Source of the DNA: DSBN01 sp041686355 | GTDB taxonomy: Bacteria; Spirochaetota; Spirochaetia; DSM-16054; Sediminispirochaetaceae | Length of the DNA stretch: 32,370 nt | Direction: 5' to 3' | Assembly: GCA_041686355.1 (NCBI GenBank) | Contig: JAWLDZ010000022.1 | Location: forward strand, 1-32,370 | Shown here: positions 29,292 to 32,370 of the stretch, piece by piece | How positions within the stretch are numbered: the first letter of the stretch is position 1 | Layout of the letters: every line of letters begins with the position of its first letter | Made by a program: the position numbers and the translations under genes | The notes under the pieces: model-generated | What the model was told of the DNA's origin: nothing | The model's input: the letters and a program-made list of their open reading frames with translations, nothing else | The model's database searches: none

Positions 29292-32200
29292 ATGAAAAAG
29301 AGTGTGCATACTTTTATTGCTGTAGTTGTCTTGTGCTTGTGCTTTTTTCTTTTTATACCGGACCGGGCTGCGGCACAGAGCCCCTCGATTCAGGCTTCGA
29401 CTTTGTCAGGCCCGCCTTATCCTGCGGGAACAGACTGGAAGCAGATTAGCACCCCCCACCACCGACTTATCTTTCCGGAGGGCTTCGAAGAGGAGGCCCG
29501 GCGCGCCGCCCGTCTCACCGACAGCTTATGGCAGCCTCTGCAGGAGGACTTCGGGATTGAAGTACCGCCCCTATCCCTGGTGCTCAATACCCAACGGCAG
29601 GTATCCAACGGCTATGTGACCCTGGGCCCCCGCCACTCCGAGTGGTACGCATTCAACAGCCGGCGGCAGTTTGCCGGCCCCTTGGACTGGTACAGCCTGC
29701 TGGCCCTGCACGAGGGGCGTCACGCCGCTCAGTTCAGTGCACTGAATCGGGGTTTTACCCGTTTTGCCCGATGGGCGGCAGGAGAGTATGGCTGGGCCTT
29801 TTTCTCGATGTACTCTATGCCCTTATGGTATTTTGAGGGGGATGCAATCCTCAGTGAAACCGCCTTCTCCTCAGGTGGGNNNNNNNNNNNNNNNNNNNNN
29901 NNNNNNNNNNNNNNNNNNNNNNNNNNNNNNNNNNNNNNNNNNNNNNNNNNNNNNNNNNNNNNNNNNNNNNNNNNNNNNNGGAGAGTATGGCTGGGCCTTT
30001 TTCTCGATGTACTCTATGCCCTTATGGTATTTTGAGGGGGATGCAATCCTCAGTGAAACCGCCTTCTCCTCAGGTGGGCGGGGCCGCAGCGCTGCCTTCC
30101 ACCGTGAGTTTCGGGCCAGTGTGGGGGAAGATCGGCCGGTCTCTTACAGTCAGGCGTACCTCGGCTCCTACCGGGCCCATTTCCCAGACCACTACCACCT
30201 TGGATTCCCTCTGGTAACCTACATCCGTCTTACCTATGGCGAAGACGCCTGGAACCGAATTATTGAAAAGACAGCCCGCTACTCCTTCTGGCCGCTGCGA
30301 TTTCATTCGGCGGTCAAGCAGGTCACCGGCCGCTCGCTGCGCCGGGTGTACCGCGACTCTCTGGAGTATATAGACAGCTACTTCGAGGTGCTGGAGTCAG
30401 GCGACCAAGAGCGCGGGTATGCTTCTGCCGAAGTGCTGCCGACCGCAACCGACCAGGGCTCGGTTTGGACCAACTACCTGCCGGTGGCAGTGGAGGGGGG
30501 CGAGTTGTTTGCGATTCGCTATGGCGACCGGGATGCGAACAGCCTGGTGCGGCTGGAGCTGCCCGCCTCCGGGGGGCAGGAGCGCGCCGGGGACCACCAC
30601 GCTTCGGAAAAGCTGGTTGTGTCGATCCCTGGTGGTCTGCGCCGGATATCCCTGCGCAACGGAGTAGCCCTGTGGACCGAGGAGCTGCCCCATCCGTTGT
30701 GGTCGAAGGTCTCGACCAGCGAGGTTATTCGCTACGAGCTGGAGAGTGGGCGGCGCCGGCGGCTTACCCGGGGCGGGGCGTACCAGGCGCCGGCCCTGTC
30801 GCCGGAGGGCCGGCGGATTGCGGTAATTCGGGCCCTGCCCGGCGGGGGCGGACGGCTGGAGCTGCTGGATGCAGAGAGCGGCGAGCTGCAGCGTGCTGCG
30901 GCACCGGAGCTGTCGTGGACCCGGTCGGTGCCGACGGCCCGGTCGGCGGGCGCTGAAGGGCCGCTGTATCTGCGGCAGCCGGCCTGGTCGCCACGGGGCG
31001 ATCGGGTGGCGGTAATCGCGGTACAGGGCGGCCGCAGCGCGCTGCTGGAGTACGAGGTAGATGCACATCGATGGCGAAGGGTGTTGGGTCCGGTGGGCTA
31101 CAGCATCTCGATGCCGGTGTATCTGCCGGAGCCCGGCGAGGCGGGGGAGCATATTCTGTACGTCTCGGAGCGCAGCGGTATGGAGGCCCTGGAAGCGGTG
31201 GCCCTCACAGGGCGGCAGTACGAGCAGCACGGATATCTGGAAGGCGAGCGCTACCGGGTGGTCTCGCGGCCCTACGCCGCCACATATCCAGTGGTCGGCG
31301 CGGGGGTTGAAGGCGCCCGGCTCTATTTTGCCGATTATACGGCAGATGGTTTTAAGCCGGCGGTGATGAAGCTGCGGCCGGAGGATTTTGAGCCCTTGGA
31401 TTCGACCGGGGGGCGGCGGATTGACTATGTGGGGCCGATCGCCCGCAGCTGGGGTGGTCCGAAGATTGGTGCTGAGACCTCTGGGGTCGTCGTTGGCGCG
31501 ACCGGGACGGAGGGGGGCGGAGCTGAGGGGGCTCAGGCCTTTCCGGCAAGCCAGGCGGACAGCTATGTGGTTGAGGAGTATAGCCCGCTGACGAGGCTGT
31601 TGAACTTTCACAGCTGGGGGGCGATTCCGGGTGCCGACGGGCGGGTGCAGCTGTTTGCCCAGTCGGATGATGTGCTGGGGCGGCTTTCACTGATGGGTTT
31701 TACCGGTTTCAATGTACGGCGGGAGAGTTACGATGCGGGGCTGCAGGGCAGTTACCGCGGGGTGTTTCCGGTGATTCGCTTTGGGCTCTCCGGTGACACA
31801 AACAGTCCGGGAGATCCCGAAACGCGCTGGAACGGGGTGACGGCGAAGCTGGGCTTTGATGCACCCCTGAATCTCTCGCGGGGGGTGTGGTTTCGGCAGC
31901 TGAGCCTGAGCAGTACCGGCTTTTTGCGCTACGAGCAGGGGCGGCCGGATCTGCCCGGAGATACCGATGCCTACGTGCTGCCGGTGCGGCACGCATTGTC
32001 GTTCTACAACGCCTCGCAGGCGGTGGCCCCGGCGGATTTCGCCCCGCCCTGGGCGCAGTACCTGGAGCTCAGCGGGCAGTACGTGGCGGCTCCGGCCAGT
32101 GAATGGGGCAGCCGGTTCGGCTTGAACGGGCTGCTGACCATGCCCGGGCCGTGGAGGCAGCACCGACTGCAGTTAAGCTGGACGAGCGAGCTGAAGTCCG

Positions 32201-32370
32201 GAGAGGAGGTGCCTCTGACCAGTCCCACGGTGCGGCCGAGGGGCTACCCCTTTGACTGGACCGATGCCTACGAGGCGGATGCGGTGGCAGCTCTGCAGTA
32301 CAGCCTGCCCCTGCTGTATCCGGATATGGAGTTGGGCAATGTGTATTACCTGAAGCGGATTCGGGGGACC
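29292..32370 (+). CDS. exported zinc-peptidase-like protein with propeller and probable beta-barrel (3' end beyond window, contains gap)
   Basis: About 960 residues are visible after removing the gap and duplicated overlap. A signal peptide (to about AAAQ29) is followed by a gluzincin-type region with HEGRH (H140, E141, H144) and a likely third ligand E182 in PLWYFEGDA, as in the peptidase MA group. A long central part has repeated WSP/LSP blade motifs (YQAPALSPEGRRIAVI, QPAWSPRGDRVAVI) of TolB-like propellers. The last visible part has alternating aromatic strands (GVWFRQLSLSSTGFLRYEQ, YLELSGQYV) that look like an outer-membrane barrel. It is much richer in G+C than its neighbours, especially beyond 30400. 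The substrate is unknown, and zinc binding is inferred from the motif only. Confidence 0.75.
29781..30078. repeat. 99-bp direct duplication flanking a 100-N gap (assembly artefact)
   Basis: Bases 29781-29879 and 29980-30078 are identical with N between them (29880-29979). Merging the copies restores a continuous reading frame, the codon at 30079 following that ending at 29879. Coordinates downstream are inflated by 199. Confidence 0.95.

Noticed and set aside
30397..31611. 404-codon open frame on the minus strand inside the peptidase-like gene
   Set aside because: Arg/Pro-rich composition typical of an antisense shadow in GC-rich DNA. The plus-strand frame has signal peptide, motifs and continuity.

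Overview
The window looks like part of the chromosome of a free-living spirochaete (Spirochaetaceae-like), though no rRNA or marker gene proves this. The pointers are a fused aspartate carbamoyltransferase (PyrB-PyrI), an lptC-lptA-lptB set (so an outer membrane), HPr with HPr kinase beside rpoN, cheR/cheB, and genes packed on one strand with 4-bp ATGA overlaps. The sequence is a draft scaffold with three gaps of exactly 100 N. At two of them the flanking 94 or 99 bp is duplicated on both sides, so those are unmerged contig overlaps and the true sequence is shorter. The third lies in an acidic low-complexity coding region.

Layout. 1-4119 (minus): pyrimidine operon pyrBI-pyrE-pyrF-pyrD, with pyrD cut by the window edge. 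4120-4405: intergenic stretch with a perfect 13-bp inverted repeat on a likely pyr promoter and a candidate small RNA with its own promoter and terminator. 4406-10254 (minus): a secreted LamG/Fn3 protein, a large TPR protein, an HDOD protein and a metallo-beta-lactamase-fold hydrolase. 10575-12419 (plus): uvrC. 12420-12919: gene-free stretch holding a second candidate structured RNA, a bidirectional terminator and a 162-bp AT-rich element with 23-bp terminal inverted repeats that supplies the end of holA. 12920-25123 (minus): a 13-gene run pyrG-lptC-lptA-lptB-rpoN-hpf-hprK-ptsH-DUF4390-ntrY-ntrX-lexA-holA. 25254-25730 (minus): bifunctional-nuclease family gene. 25870-27934 (plus): cheR-cheB. 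27958-29161 (minus): a TIGR00282/YmdB-family gene and rseC. 29292 to the end (plus): a large, GC-rich exported protein with a zinc-peptidase motif, a probable beta-propeller and probably an outer-membrane barrel.

The long run combines CTP synthesis, LPS-transport machinery, sigma-54, ribosome hibernation, PTS-type carbon sensing, an NtrY/NtrX two-component pair, the SOS repressor and the polymerase delta subunit. It resembles the proteobacterial lptA-lptB-rpoN-hpf-ptsN cluster, but hprK-ptsH replaces ptsN, followed by a DUF4390-ntrY-ntrX block.

Most notable: two unassigned intergenic RNA candidates; a repeated arrangement in which operon-head genes (LamG gene, uvrC, hprK, rpoN, pyrG, the nuclease gene) have a -10 box only 7-10 nt before the start codon and lack a convincing Shine-Dalgarno site, suggesting leaderless mRNAs; a YmdB-family protein with several metal ligands replaced; an NtrX with GAFTSA in place of GAFTGA; and the inverted-repeat element at the end of holA. 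No CRISPR array, tRNA, rRNA, intact transposase or phage gene was seen.
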